This document shows, in pieces, positions 18,746 to 27,746 of a stretch of DNA of 27,746 nt. The stretch is from Nemertoderma westbladi (lineage: Eukaryota > Xenacoelomorpha > Nemertodermatida > Nemertodermatidae): assembly GCA_032718475.1 (NCBI GenBank), contig JAUCBJ010003417.1, forward strand, positions 1 to 27,746, in the 5' to 3' direction. Each line of letters starts with the position of its first letter. Positions within the stretch are counted from its first letter, which is position 1. Both the position numbers and the translations under genes were made by a program. Below the pieces are notes generated by a model that was not told the DNA's origin, searched no databases, and saw only the letters and a program-made list of their open reading frames with translations.

Positions 18746-20017
18746 ATGAACCCCGACGTAAAACGACTGTTGTTAGGAGTTGTTGTTCTCTTTCTTACAG
18801 ACGTTCTTTGGGTGGCATCATCGGAAGTCTCTAGAATGATTTACCACGACCGCGCTTACAACAAACCCTTCCTTACAACCTACGCCAAAACATCCATGTT
18901 CGTCATATATCTAACGGGGTTTGCATTTTATAGACCTTGGCAACGGCAATGCTCCTGTTCATATTTGCGATTTAAAAGACCTAGATTTCCACATATTAAA
19001 CCAAGTAATATTGAAACATATGGTGAAACTGAGAGCCTGATTACTGGTACCGAGTATACTAATGTAATTAACGACAGTACCGGTACGAGTAACATTACCT
19101 CCGAAGATAGTGTATCAGAGAGTGGTTTATCGATAATCCGATCGGGTGAGGCTACCGGTAATCATTCTAAACTACCAATCAGGAGCCATCTAAGAATCTC
19201 TCTGATATTTTGCTTGCCCTGGTTTTTAGGCTCATTAACATACGGTTTGGCGTTGGGTCAGAGCGAGGCTGCTATCGTTAACATACTCTCGTCTTCCTCG
19301 GGTCTATTCACTCTGTTATTGGCCGCAGTATTTCCTAGTTCCCATGGCGACAGGTTTACAGCGACCAAGTTTCTCGCCGTTTGTGTCTCTATAGCCGGTA
19401 TTGTTATCGTTGTACTTTCCACAGTGGACAATAACAGTAATCCATTATCGGTGGACATCGGTTGCGTGTGGGCGCTTATTAGCGCTATATTCTACGCCAT
19501 TTATATTGTGTCGCTAAAGCGTCAAGTTAACAATGAAGACAGAATAGATATTCCATTATTTTTCGGTTTTGTTGGTCTTTTAAATATTTTTCTTTTATGG
19601 CCATTTTTCTTTGTTTTTCACTACACCGGTTTTGAAGTTTTCCAGTTGCCACCTGATTTAGATACCTGGATGTTTATTGTAGCCAATGGCCTCATTGGAA
19701 CTGTATTTTCTGAGTTTCTATGGTTATGGGGATGTTTATTAACGAGCTCATTGGCTGCTACTATATCACTTACTCTCACTATACCTCTCACCGTGCTCTG
19801 GGATATGTTTATGCGTCACGATTATTTTTCGGTGGAATTCCTTTGCGGAGCGGTTCCCTGTTTTCTCTCATTTATCACAGTTTGCGTTTTGCAACATTAT
19901 AATGACTGGGATCCGGTAGCCATGGCAATGCGACGTTTATTGGAACTGCTGTCGAAATGTTGTGCGAAAAATATAATAAGCAGACGGCGCTCGCGGAACC
20001 TCTTACACCCACCGTGA
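18746..20017 (+). CDS. SLC35F5: SLC35F5-like solute carrier, intronless
   Basis: A 423-aa EamA/drug-metabolite-transporter-fold membrane protein with about ten helices. Family-specific stretches: TDVLWVASSE (18-27), YAKTSMFVIYLTGF (46-59), a variable hydrophilic loop (about 67-147), EAAIVNILSSSSGLFTLLLA (174-193), AVFPSSHGDRFTATK (194-208), IYIVSLKRQV (252-261), IPLFFGFVGLLNIFLLWP (269-286), NGLIGTVFSEFLWLWGC (314-330), LTSSLAATISLTLTIPL (332-348), and HYNDWDP (384-390) near the basic C-tail. These align closely with vertebrate SLC35F5, an orphan member of the nucleotide-sugar transporter superfamily whose substrate is unsettled. The vertebrate N-terminal extension of about 70 residues is absent. 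The gene is a single exon, divergent from BTBD9. Confidence 0.93.
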   Translation: MNPDVKRLLLGVVVLFLTDVLWVASSEVSRMIYHDRAYNKPFLTTYAKTSMFVIYLTGFAFYRPWQRQCSCSYLRFKRPRFPHIKPSNIETYGETESLITGTEYTNVINDSTGTSNITSEDSVSESGLSIIRSGEATGNHSKLPIRSHLRISLIFCLPWFLGSLTYGLALGQSEAAIVNILSSSSGLFTLLLAAVFPSSHGDRFTATKFLAVCVSIAGIVIVVLSTVDNNSNPLSVDIGCVWALISAIFYAIYIVSLKRQVNNEDRIDIPLFFGFVGLLNIFLLWPFFFVFHYTGFEVFQLPPDLDTWMFIVANGLIGTVFSEFLWLWGCLLTSSLAATISLTLTIPLTVLWDMFMRHDYFSVEFLCGAVPCFLSFITVCVLQHYNDWDPVAMAMRRLLELLSKCCAKNIISRRRSRNLLHPP

Positions 20018-20219
20018 ACAAAACCAATACCGTCGCTGCCATTCATAATTAATTTCAATCTACAATTTATTTGATTTTTTAATATAATTGTAAATATCGG
20101 TATGTGATACTTTGCGAGGTGCTATATGCTACAGTGATGCTTCTATATCCGCTACCACCAGATAGGTGGAGGATTTTCGATTTCGACGCTATAAATTCAT
20201 TCATTTGATTGCTCCCAAA

Positions 20220-20225
20220 AATAAA
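20220..20225 (+). terminator. Candidate polyadenylation signal of the SLC35F5-like gene
   Basis: AATAAA about 200 bases after the stop codon, in AT-rich 3' UTR-like sequence. Confidence 0.5.
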
Positions 20226-22036
20226 ACCGTAACCTGTTCTATTGAATTTCGTATGTTTTTTGGTTAGAATAACGTGCTAACTGTAACCTGATCTTTTCTC
20301 TTTATTCATAATTTAATCTTGAGAAGAAATATTAATTCTCCGAGATTGGATTTGCATTGGGCACACTCTCCTCCACCATCGGTGTTTTTGTTTTGAAAGC
20401 CATAGATTATATCGACTACTATTACTATTTTTAATTTAATTTTTATTTAAAAAATTTTGATGATCGATTTTTATTTAATTCAAATATGATTTTTTCGAAT
20501 TCATGATAACCGTTATAGTCTAATAATAGCCATCTAAGTAGCAGTAGCACTACACTCAGTCCAATATCCAAAATGCCTGGTGCCAGCATGTGTTCCGTAG
20601 CATTACTATTTTTAATCAGCTATGTATATATAGTGACATTAATACACTATTAGCTAGCATGCCATATTAACCATCTACAACTTAATTAAATTATGAATTT
20701 GGGTTGTAAAAATGTTTTTTTTTGTGTTTTTCTAGTAGAAATGACCTCAAATATGGAGTAAAACACCATAAATATATTTTTTTAATATTTTGGTAAGGTT
20801 TTTAGCGGTTGTAAGCTTTTACCGATAGAAATTTTGATGGTATAAGGGTTTTCGAGGTCGTTCTCGATAAAACTTGTTAAAATATTTTCTCGCAATTCAA
20901 TTTGATTATCAAATTTGTACTACTTGTATTTTTCGTGCCGGATATTGACTTAACACATATCCAAAAATGCCCCAATCAACCATGTACGAAATATTTCAGT
21001 GTCATATTCGTGATCAGCAACCCAAAAAACCTATGGTCATAAAATAAATTTGATTTTGTGGTGATTTTTCATTATCATTTCATTTATCATTCTCATTCAT
21101 CATATTTGCACTACTTGTTTTTTTTGTGCCCCAGAGGGCACATTCCAAACTACGAGCCATTAAAACTTTTGAAAATTTTCGCACGAAAAACACTGGAGAT
21201 GGGTGCCAGAAAGGGACGAAGGGACCACAGCGCGAAATCTAACATAGCCATGTAAATGGCGTTTGCTCTGTTGGAAAGCCCATTAAATTTTAGGAAAAGT
21301 AACGAAATCTCGGTGTCCCCAACAAACCTTACTCAAAGATACAGTACAGTTGAACTACAACAAAAGTTATGAAATTAACCTCCCTCCCCGGGCTAGGGTT
21401 AAGTGACAATGTAGTATAATATATCAAAGAAATTACATAATACGAAATTAGGGTTAAGAATGTTCCATAATATGGTGTCTTTAAAATAAATATTTTAACA
21501 TAAATTATATAAATATGAATAAAATAGCCTTGTGCGTGCATGTGCAAACTATGCAACTTTTCAACGCTTATATATCTCATTAAAAGCTCAATTACAAATA
21601 ATTTATTTAATTAATATCACTAGGCAGCCATACTCGAGCTGAATATTTATTTATTTGTACTTCCCTCCTGTTTCACTCTAACATACTTGAGGCCGGTACG
21701 TCCGCTGTTAGAGATAGGATATGCAACTAAAGACTGTCTGTTCAGTAGAAGTGGAATAAAGGCGAATGTCAGGGGAGAGTGGCTGAACATATTAGCGCCA
21801 TTGAAGAGGCCTGATAGGTCGAAACGTACGTATAGCAAATGGTTCAACCCCGGTGACGTGCTTTCTCATTCTTTCCATTGCTGTACAACTTCTTATTGTA
21901 CAATATCATTCAATAAAGTTGCGTAAATTACGATACAATATGAAAAATTTGAAAGATATTAAAATAAAGTTATTGTAAGTTGTTGTAAAGTAAAAGTTAA
22001 GTAAAATTACTCAAATGGCTTTCAAGTTCAACAATG
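20226..22036. other. Intergenic tract, no gene recognised
   Basis: Repeat-like features only. A block ending ...ACTACTTGTATTTTTCGTGCC (20921-20940) is echoed by ACTACTTGTTTTTTTTGTGCC (21111-21130). The stretch at 21793-21851 contains GAAGAGGCCTGATAGGTCGA followed by AACG and a B-box-like GGTTCAACCCC (21841-21851), resembling the tail of a dispersed element. Short open frames here show no family similarity. Confidence 0.45.
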
Positions 22037-22039
22037 CCT

Positions 22040-22138
22040 TTAAGTAAATGCGCTTTCACTCTTATGTTTGAAGGTCTCGGATATCGGGGATTGTTGGATT
22101 TCCGCGGGCAAGTTGTTCCATAACTGCGGCCCAACGTA
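22040..22138 (-). pseudogene. 3' end of a non-LTR retrotransposon (LINE) reverse transcriptase ORF
   Basis: Minus-strand frame of 32 codons ending in TAA encodes YVGPQLWNNLPAEIQ...FKHK. This is the very common C-terminal motif of animal LINE ORF2 proteins (GP.LWN.LP..I....s...FK). Immediately upstream a related segment (HSRGRTIN) continues in another frame, so a frameshift lies near 22139. Only the extreme C-terminus is present, a typical 5'-truncated dead copy. The clade (CR1, Rex1, Jockey or similar) cannot be told. Confidence 0.7.
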
Positions 22139-22209
22139 CTATATTGATTGTGCGCCCGCGACTGTGCGTTTTTGTTTTTGTGGTGTTGTTGCGTGTGCAG
22201 AGCCACTTC

Positions 22210-22690
22210 TTACATTGGATCCTATAACTATGTTACATTCGATCTACAAATTACTATAAGCTCGAATGTAACATACGTACTGTACATTTATTTATTCAGT
22301 TGTTTTTTGATTTCAGGAGTTAACCAATGAAATGCTTCGTTTATTTACAAGAATAAACAGTTTGGTGAGTACAAAACAAAGACCCAATTAAGTAACCTGC
22401 ATAATCTTGTAACATGTGTTAACTTTCGTTTATTGTTTTGGTTCCCCCAACACGCCTCTGTAACCTGCTCCTTTCAGCCTTAAAATAAAAGTAACCTGCA
22501 TAATATTGTAACATGTGTTAACTTTCGTTTATTGTTTTGGTTCCCACAACACGCCTCTGTAACCTGCTCCTTTAAATGGCAATGTTACATTCGGCGCTTA
22601 GTATTTTGTAGATCGAATGTAACATAGTTATAGGATCCAATGTAACATAATTGCGGTTACGTTCGATACGTAATAACTGTTACATTCGAT
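22210..22690. repeat. Inverted-repeat cluster built on TGTTACATTCGA
   Basis: A perfect 41-bp inverted repeat has arms at 22210-22250 and 22605-22645. Each arm also forms a local hairpin: 22229-22242 with 22262-22275 (14 bp), and 22582-22593 with 22614-22625 (12 bp). TGTTACATTCGA or close variants occur at least seven times in both orientations, the last at 22679-22690. It may be the ends of a palindromic DNA element. Confidence 0.85.
22391..22573 (+). repeat. 84-bp direct duplication between the inverted arms
   Basis: Copies at 22391-22474 and 22490-22573 (offset 99 bp) differ by only about two substitutions. Each starts AGTAACCTGCATAAT and ends GTAACCTGCTCCTTT. Confidence 0.92.
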
Positions 22691-22729
22691 CCTGATTACG
22701 ATCGGTCATGTATCGACATGGTTAGACAG

Positions 22730-23310
22730 TTAGAACTTTTTTCTAAGTAGTTTAGTACCGTACTGTAGTACACGTTTAGAACAGTTAGTACTGTGTAGCA
22801 GTAGGTACTGAATTGCTGACATGTTGACACCGGTAATACAGTATGACAGACTGAGTACAGTGTACAGCAGTACAGCAGTACAGGAATACAGTAAAAGGGT
22901 GTAGGTCTGCCTGTAGGTAGGGTACCTGTCTGACAGTACTGCGGTACTGTTACTGTCTGACTCATAAGACAGTCAGACAGTGACAGTACAGCAGTAAGAA
23001 GCGAACTTTATCCCGGTCTGCCTGTACGCTGTACACCTAAACTCATGTGTCATGTACGCTGTACACTTCACAGCTTCAGCACTTGTCTTCCTGTACCTAC
23101 GCCAGTACGCGGTCTGACTGCAGACTGTCTGAGGACGGTAGTGCTGTACCGGTAGCCAGGCTGCCAGGTATCGCAGTAAGGCTGTAAGGCCTACCGGTAG
23201 TGCCTGAGTGCGGTAGTACAGTACACAGTAGTAGGACTACTGTACCCGTACCGTAGTAAATTACCGGTCTGCCGGTACGGTACCGGGTACCGGCAAGTGA
23301 ATCAGTGTAA
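22730..23310. repeat. Cryptically simple GTAC/CCGG-rich tract
   Basis: Dense, irregular repetition of GTAC, CAGTA, CTGTC and ACCGGTA words, for example ACAGCAGTACAGCAGTACAG (22862-22881) and CGGTACGGTACCGGGTACCGG (23274-23294, 21 bases, near-palindromic). GC is higher than the flanks. There is no consistent period and no gene. Confidence 0.6.
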
Positions 23311-24476
23311 TTAGCGTTCTATCGAACCTTGATTTTGGACAGAACCGATTCGGATAATTCAGTAATTGAAAAACCGAACCGGACTGCCAGACAAATTACA
23401 GAATTTTTCAGAATTTTATTTCAGTTGTTGTTACATACTTCTTAGCTTACTGTACTTGAAATTATCTAATCATACTGCTGTAGTGCTGTACTGTATTTCA
23501 AATTGTTTATATTTTTGAATTGAATTCTGTGAATTTATTTTACTACCGGTATGTATCTAAACTGTTATCCTAAGTGCATCTTATTGCCTGGCATGCCTGG
23601 TAACTTCTCCCTTTATTTTATTTTAATTTAATGTTTTTTTAAATTATTATGTTAAATATAAATAATGATAATGAAATGAAATGAAATGAAAAAAGAATTA
23701 CCGGTAGGCCTAATAAAATGAAATAGGAAATCAATAACAATTGCATATGATAATAGGCCTAACTGCCTAATGCAGTAGGCCTAATGCAATTAAAAGTAAA
23801 TAATACGATAAGGAATAGGCCTATATAATTAGAAAAAAACTACCGGTATCTAAAATATAAAATATTATATTATTATTATTACATATTTGTATGTATTTCC
23901 TGCTACTCTTACTGTCAGACTGTCTTACTGTTACTTACTGTCTAGAGTTAACTCTAACTGCTCTTTGGCAGTTTGGGGCCGTTTACCAGGTTAAACAAGG
24001 AGTGAGAAACGAATGTTAGAAATTACTGAATTAGAATATCAGAATATCTCTGATATAGGCTATATCAGTATATAGGCTGATAGGCCTAATTCTTTCAGTC
24101 AGTCAGTCTTTAGTTTCAGAAAATTTGAAATATTGCTTCTGCTTTTATATAACGTAGTACCGTATTACTATATAACGTAGGAGGCCTGTACATTAATTAC
24201 AATGACAAAGTCAGAACAGAAAGTTATGTGTATATGTATATAATGTATATGTATATGTATATAATGTATATATATATAATATGTATATAATACCGTCCGT
24301 AACTGAATAACAAACAATAATACCGTACAATAGGAAATCACCAAATGTACTTGGATAGCAAATATATTAAATATTTTAATTAATTTGTTAGTTTATATAA
24401 TACTAATTCTAGGCCTAATTAAAATATACAATCATGGAAATCCATTAAAAAAATATAAAAAACGACTAGAAAATAT
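23311..24476. other. AT-rich tract with AGGCCTA words and a TATG microsatellite
   Basis: TAGGCCTA-type words recur (for example about 23705, 23755, 23775 and 23815). An alternating TATGTATA repeat occupies 24226-24290. No gene is recognised. Confidence 0.5.
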
Positions 24477-24962
24477 ACACCGAATCGGTGTCTGAGAGGA
24501 AAAAAAGAGCCGATTCGGTGTATTTTCGAGAAAATTGAATTCCTGGTTCGGTGTACTAAACAATATTGACCCCGAATCGGTACTTCTGCATCTGCAGGCT
24601 GTATGAAAATATCACAAGCCCCGATTCGGGGTACAGGGAAGGGGGTCTTGTCCTGGATACCCTGATTTGGGGTATAATTTACATTAGATTTTCCGGTACA
24701 ATATTGAAGCCGGAAGATTTCATTATTTTTATGTATGTATATTATTTATTATGTTTTCTTTTTTGTAGAACACACCAATGTGTATTTGAATACAGGAATA
24801 TGTTAATACGAAATTGCGGAATTAAAATCTTCACATGCGGAAATGAAAGATAAAAAATGTACCGGTACTACTAAAAACTGAAAAATGTTTACTATCACTA
24901 TGTAGTAAAGTAAATGTGTAACCCAGAATCGGGGTTTGCTTCTATACCCCGATTCGAGGTAT
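24477..24962. repeat. Array of interrupted palindromes with core CCGAWTCGG
   Basis: Clear sites: ACACCGAATCGGTGT (24477-24491), GCCGATTCGGTGTA (24509-24522), ACCCCGAATCGGTA (24569-24582), CCCCGATTCGGGG (24619-24631), ATACCCCGATTCGAGGTAT (24944-24962). Weaker sites lie at about 24542-24555, 24658-24674 and 24920-24936. Flanks differ between sites, so this is not a plain tandem repeat. Confidence 0.8.
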
Positions 24963-25213
24963 TTTCCCTTATATAGGCGTACTGATTTTGATTTTAGCCT
25001 GTCCCAATGATATCTGGGGAAATCAATATTTTTTGGCCTACACCTCCTAGTTAGTATAGTAGAGTAGAAAGAGACTTAGAGGTAGGCCTACTTTATTACC
25101 GATCGTACTCATAGGGCGTACAATATGATCTTATACTGTTATATGATCATATATGATCTTATATTGTACCGGTTACGTCTTATAATTCATCTTATATACG
25201 CTTCACAAATCGT

Positions 25214-25497
25214 TGTAAATTCCCAATTCTAGCTCCCCTCAACCGCCACGTGTTTCTTTCATCAGCACCTGACCCGTGGATCGGCGCCGTTGGTTCGCGC
25301 TGAGAACGGGGTGATGGCTGGGAAATGTCTGCATGTGAGAATGACGCTATTCACTTTTTGATATATCGAAGCTGAGACGATCTCCACTTGATCGCGATAT
25401 TGTTCTTCCTACTCTTCAGCTCTTCGTTAATTGTTCTGTTAATGGAATAAATATATATAAATATATACACTGGTGTACCTATATTTATGTGATCTTT
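25214..25497 (+). repeat. Possible solo LTR or LTR fragment
   Basis: A GC-richer block (25230-25440) leads to AATAAA (25445-25450), a TATATAAATATATA stretch and TGTACCTATATTTATGTGATC, then TTTTGGCGGATTGG. That order and the TTTTGGCG junction recall the 3' end of a Ty3/gypsy LTR and the primer-binding region. No second LTR or coding sequence is visible, so this is tentative. Confidence 0.25.
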
Positions 25498-25899
25498 TGG
25501 CGGATTGGTGGATTATTGAATTATAATACTGCATTTAACCTTAACTGAATTAGTTTCGCCGTGTTTCACAGTCGACGAGTATGTATTACATCAATATACT
25601 AGGCCTATCGGTTCCCATTTTCGATGGACATCGCGCTGATATTTACCAATATATGCCTAATTATTCTTTGCTGTTGTTATACGTTTTGGTTTTCAAATAA
25701 AAGTGATGAGGAGGGAAAACCATACCAACGTAAAAATATAGTAATAACTTCTGATTCTACAATCTACGTCAGTCATTGCTAATCGCTAAATTACCTGATT
25801 AGAGTAAACCGTTCTTGCAACCTTTCAATCGTAAGTAAAATTAATTAGCTAGTCGTGTGGATTTCCAATTACACACACAATTAATTTATTAATTACATT

Positions 25900-26004
25900 C
25901 TAGTTAGGCTTTCTTTTAGCCTTCCAGCGTACTATTCCACTGTCAGTCATGAGAATCTCATAGCTCTTCACTTCACCGCCACCTTTTGTTACCTTGGGAT
26001 CATT
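25900..26004 (-). CDS. Possible short coding exon or gene fragment, C-terminal
   Basis: A minus-strand frame between stops encodes about 34 residues with protein-like composition: KGGGEVKSYEILMTDSG then IVRWKAKRKPN and TAG (25902-25900). A usable acceptor would be ...CCCAAG before 25992, but it lacks a pyrimidine tract. I do not recognise the family. It could be the last exon of an unseen gene or a decayed transposon ORF end. Confidence 0.25.
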   Translation of the reverse strand, partial: NDPKVTKGGGEVKSYEILMTDSGIVRWKAKRKPN

Positions 26005-26585
26005 TTACTTTCATTTTTTTATTTGTCACCACAAAATGCTAAAATAAGTGCCTATTTCCGGAATTATTTTCTGCTTATCTAGGCCCTATGTATTTTGACA
26101 GGTTAGTAAATTAATAGTTATACTTAATCTATAATATAATATAATTCATATCATATGTAATATTAATAAAAGTACCGTACTTGTATTTATTATTAATAAT
26201 TTTTTGTCGCCGGGAAAAATAGGAATTATTTGACAATACAATACTCAGGCCTACAGTATATATATCCTAGGTACCGGTATATATTAAATATATGTTCTCA
26301 CTCAACAATATATTTTTATTGTTATTCTACTTTTTTTATCTTAATTTCAAAACCAGTACTGATTGGTACTCATTTTAATCTCGGGTTCGAAATTATTGTT
26401 ACTACGACAAACATCTAGCTAGACCTAAAACTGTAACTTGAAAAATCTCGTAGCATTTTTCTGTGGTTCAAAACCATTTCCGAAGCTCCCGTGCAAATAA
26501 TTATATATCGCCCGTCTATATATAAAATCATATGAATTGGACGTCTGTATTCTATTTTGATATATAAAATATATATACAAGGCCT

Positions 26586-27301
26586 ATGTCCTGGAATCAA
26601 TCTTTAGCTACAAGCGTTGGAAAAAGGTGTCTTGGGCGATATTGCACCAGTTACACCGCAGTTATTCTACAATAGTTAATCTTATAGTGATTTGTTGGTA
26701 CTGTTAGAAAGCTGGCCCTGCAAGGATTCCTAGTATGTAACACAATCTGAAATTCGTTGAAAAATAGCTGAGCTATGAGCGTTCAAATGTTACATGGTTT
26801 TGCATCTGCCCAAGGCTATTTTATTCTACTTAATTAATACACCATATTCTGGAACATTTTGTTTATGCATGAATAGCTAGGCCCTATGTAATAGTATGAT
26901 TAAATAGGTATTGTATTGTTGCCCAGCTACGTATGGGATAAATAATATGTTCCAGAATATGTTGTATTTTATTGAATAAAATAGCCTCGCTCCGCTCATG
27001 AAAATCCATGCAAGTTTTGAACGCTCATATCTCAGCTCTTTTAAGACGAAATTCAGATTGTGTTACATATTACGAATCTTTCCATAGCCAGCTTTCTAAC
27101 ATTCCCAACAAATCACTATATACGGATGAAGAATAACTGCGGTGTAACTGATGGAATATCGCCGGGGACCCCTTTTTCAAACGCTTGTAGTTGCTAAAGA
27201 ATGAAAGCGAAATTAAAATTCTGGCTCACCCAGCAAGGAGGAGGGAGGTGAAACTATCTCTGTTTCAAATGTCATGCAATCTCTTTAATATTTGTTTACA
27301 T

Positions 27302-27332
<31 letters not shown>

Positions 27333-27369
27333 TTATATACCTGAATGACTGCACTATATTCCAGGACAT
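26586..27369. mobile_element. Fold-back element family, copy 3, both termini present (784 bp)
   Basis: Starts ATGTCCTGGAAT (26586-26597) and ends with its exact reverse complement ATTCCAGGACAT (27358-27369). Arms of roughly 300-400 bp are inverted copies: CAGTTACACCGCAGTTATTC (left, about 26648) against GAATAACTGCGGTGTAACTG (right, about 27131), and likewise GAAAGCTGGC, TGTAACACAATCTGAA and GAGCGTTCAAA. The left arm has lost about 150 bp that the right arm keeps, including a G21 run (27312-27332). No protein is encoded; a transcript would fold into a long hairpin. Confidence 0.85.
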
Positions 27370-27525
27370 GGTGCATGCATATGTTGCTATATTATATATC
27401 GATTATATACTGAAAATAATGTAAACATTGAATTATCTTAGTATCCCATGAATTCTTCTTACTTTGTTTTTTGAAAATATTCTAGAAAATATACATACTA
27501 TCTATTCATATTGTTTAGAAATACC

Positions 27526-27555
27526 GTTCTAGGACAAATACTGTTGTCCTAGAAC
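27526..27555. repeat. Perfect 12-bp stem hairpin
   Basis: GTTCTAGGACAA, loop ATACTG, TTGTCCTAGAAC. The word resembles the TTCTAGAAC motif of the other repeats. The window ends in TTCTAGAACA. Confidence 0.9.
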
Positions 27556-27746
27556 ATGGTATGAAAAAAATTGTTTTTTTTGGTGTATATTTTTAATTGA
27601 TTGCTTTTTAATTTGTAAGTCATTACAAAAAATTGATTATATTTGTATCTCGTGGTTTTTATGATGTAGCCAGTGTTTTATTATTAGCTTGTTTAAAAAA
27701 AATTACTTAAAGAACATAATGAAGAAAATAAGAGACTTCTAGAACA

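Noticed and set aside
21808-21835. Hammerhead ribozyme suggested by CTGATAGG...GAAACG
   Set aside because: The invariant CTGATGA core is not present and the required stems do not form; more likely the tail of a dispersed repeat.
22862-22881. CRISPR-like or regular tandem array in the CAGTACAG tract
   Set aside because: No constant repeat length or spacers; it is irregular simple sequence in an animal genome.

Overview
This is AT-rich animal nuclear DNA. The genes are metazoan families with no bacterial-style packing, one gene has clear GT-AG introns, intergenic tracts are long, and there are tRNA-derived SINE-like units, fold-back and TIR DNA elements, minisatellites and long G/C homopolymers. 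An invertebrate, perhaps marine, is the likeliest source (recurrent TACCGGTA and AGGCCT words, hAT-type and SINE debris). I cannot name the species.

Four genes are supported. (1) 655-2202 (+): an intronless class III GLUT/trehalose-transporter-like sugar carrier of 515 aa. (2) Minus strand: the first two coding exons of a BTBD9 orthologue, 15029-14574 (BTB domain) and 4274-3795 (BACK domain). They are joined by a phase-0 intron of 10.3 kb. The C-terminal discoidin-like part must lie left of the window. (3) 11632-10538 (-): a four-LIM protein of the FHL class inside that intron, probably with one 75-nt intron. (4) 18746-20017 (+): an intronless SLC35F5-type membrane protein of 423 aa, divergent from BTBD9.

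Layout: 1-654 sugar-transporter upstream region; 655-2202 transporter; 2425-3406 SINE-like unit and an 18-copy 43-bp minisatellite; 3795-4274 BTBD9 exon 2; 4275-14573 BTBD9 intron 1, a mosaic of repeats plus the LIM gene and a 1.2-kb hAT-type element; 14574-15029 BTBD9 exon 1; 15030-18745 intergenic, with a 670-bp TIR element carrying a transposase fragment; 18746-20017 SLC35F5-like gene; 20018-27746 about 7.7 kb with no complete gene, holding a LINE 3' scrap, an inverted-repeat cluster, a GTAC-rich tract, an array of CCGAWTCGG palindromes, one possible short coding exon and a 784-bp fold-back element.

The genes show no common pathway. The notable arrangement is nesting: the LIM gene sits within BTBD9 on the same strand, and the sugar transporter probably sits in a later BTBD9 intron on the opposite strand. 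Repeat biology dominates the rest.
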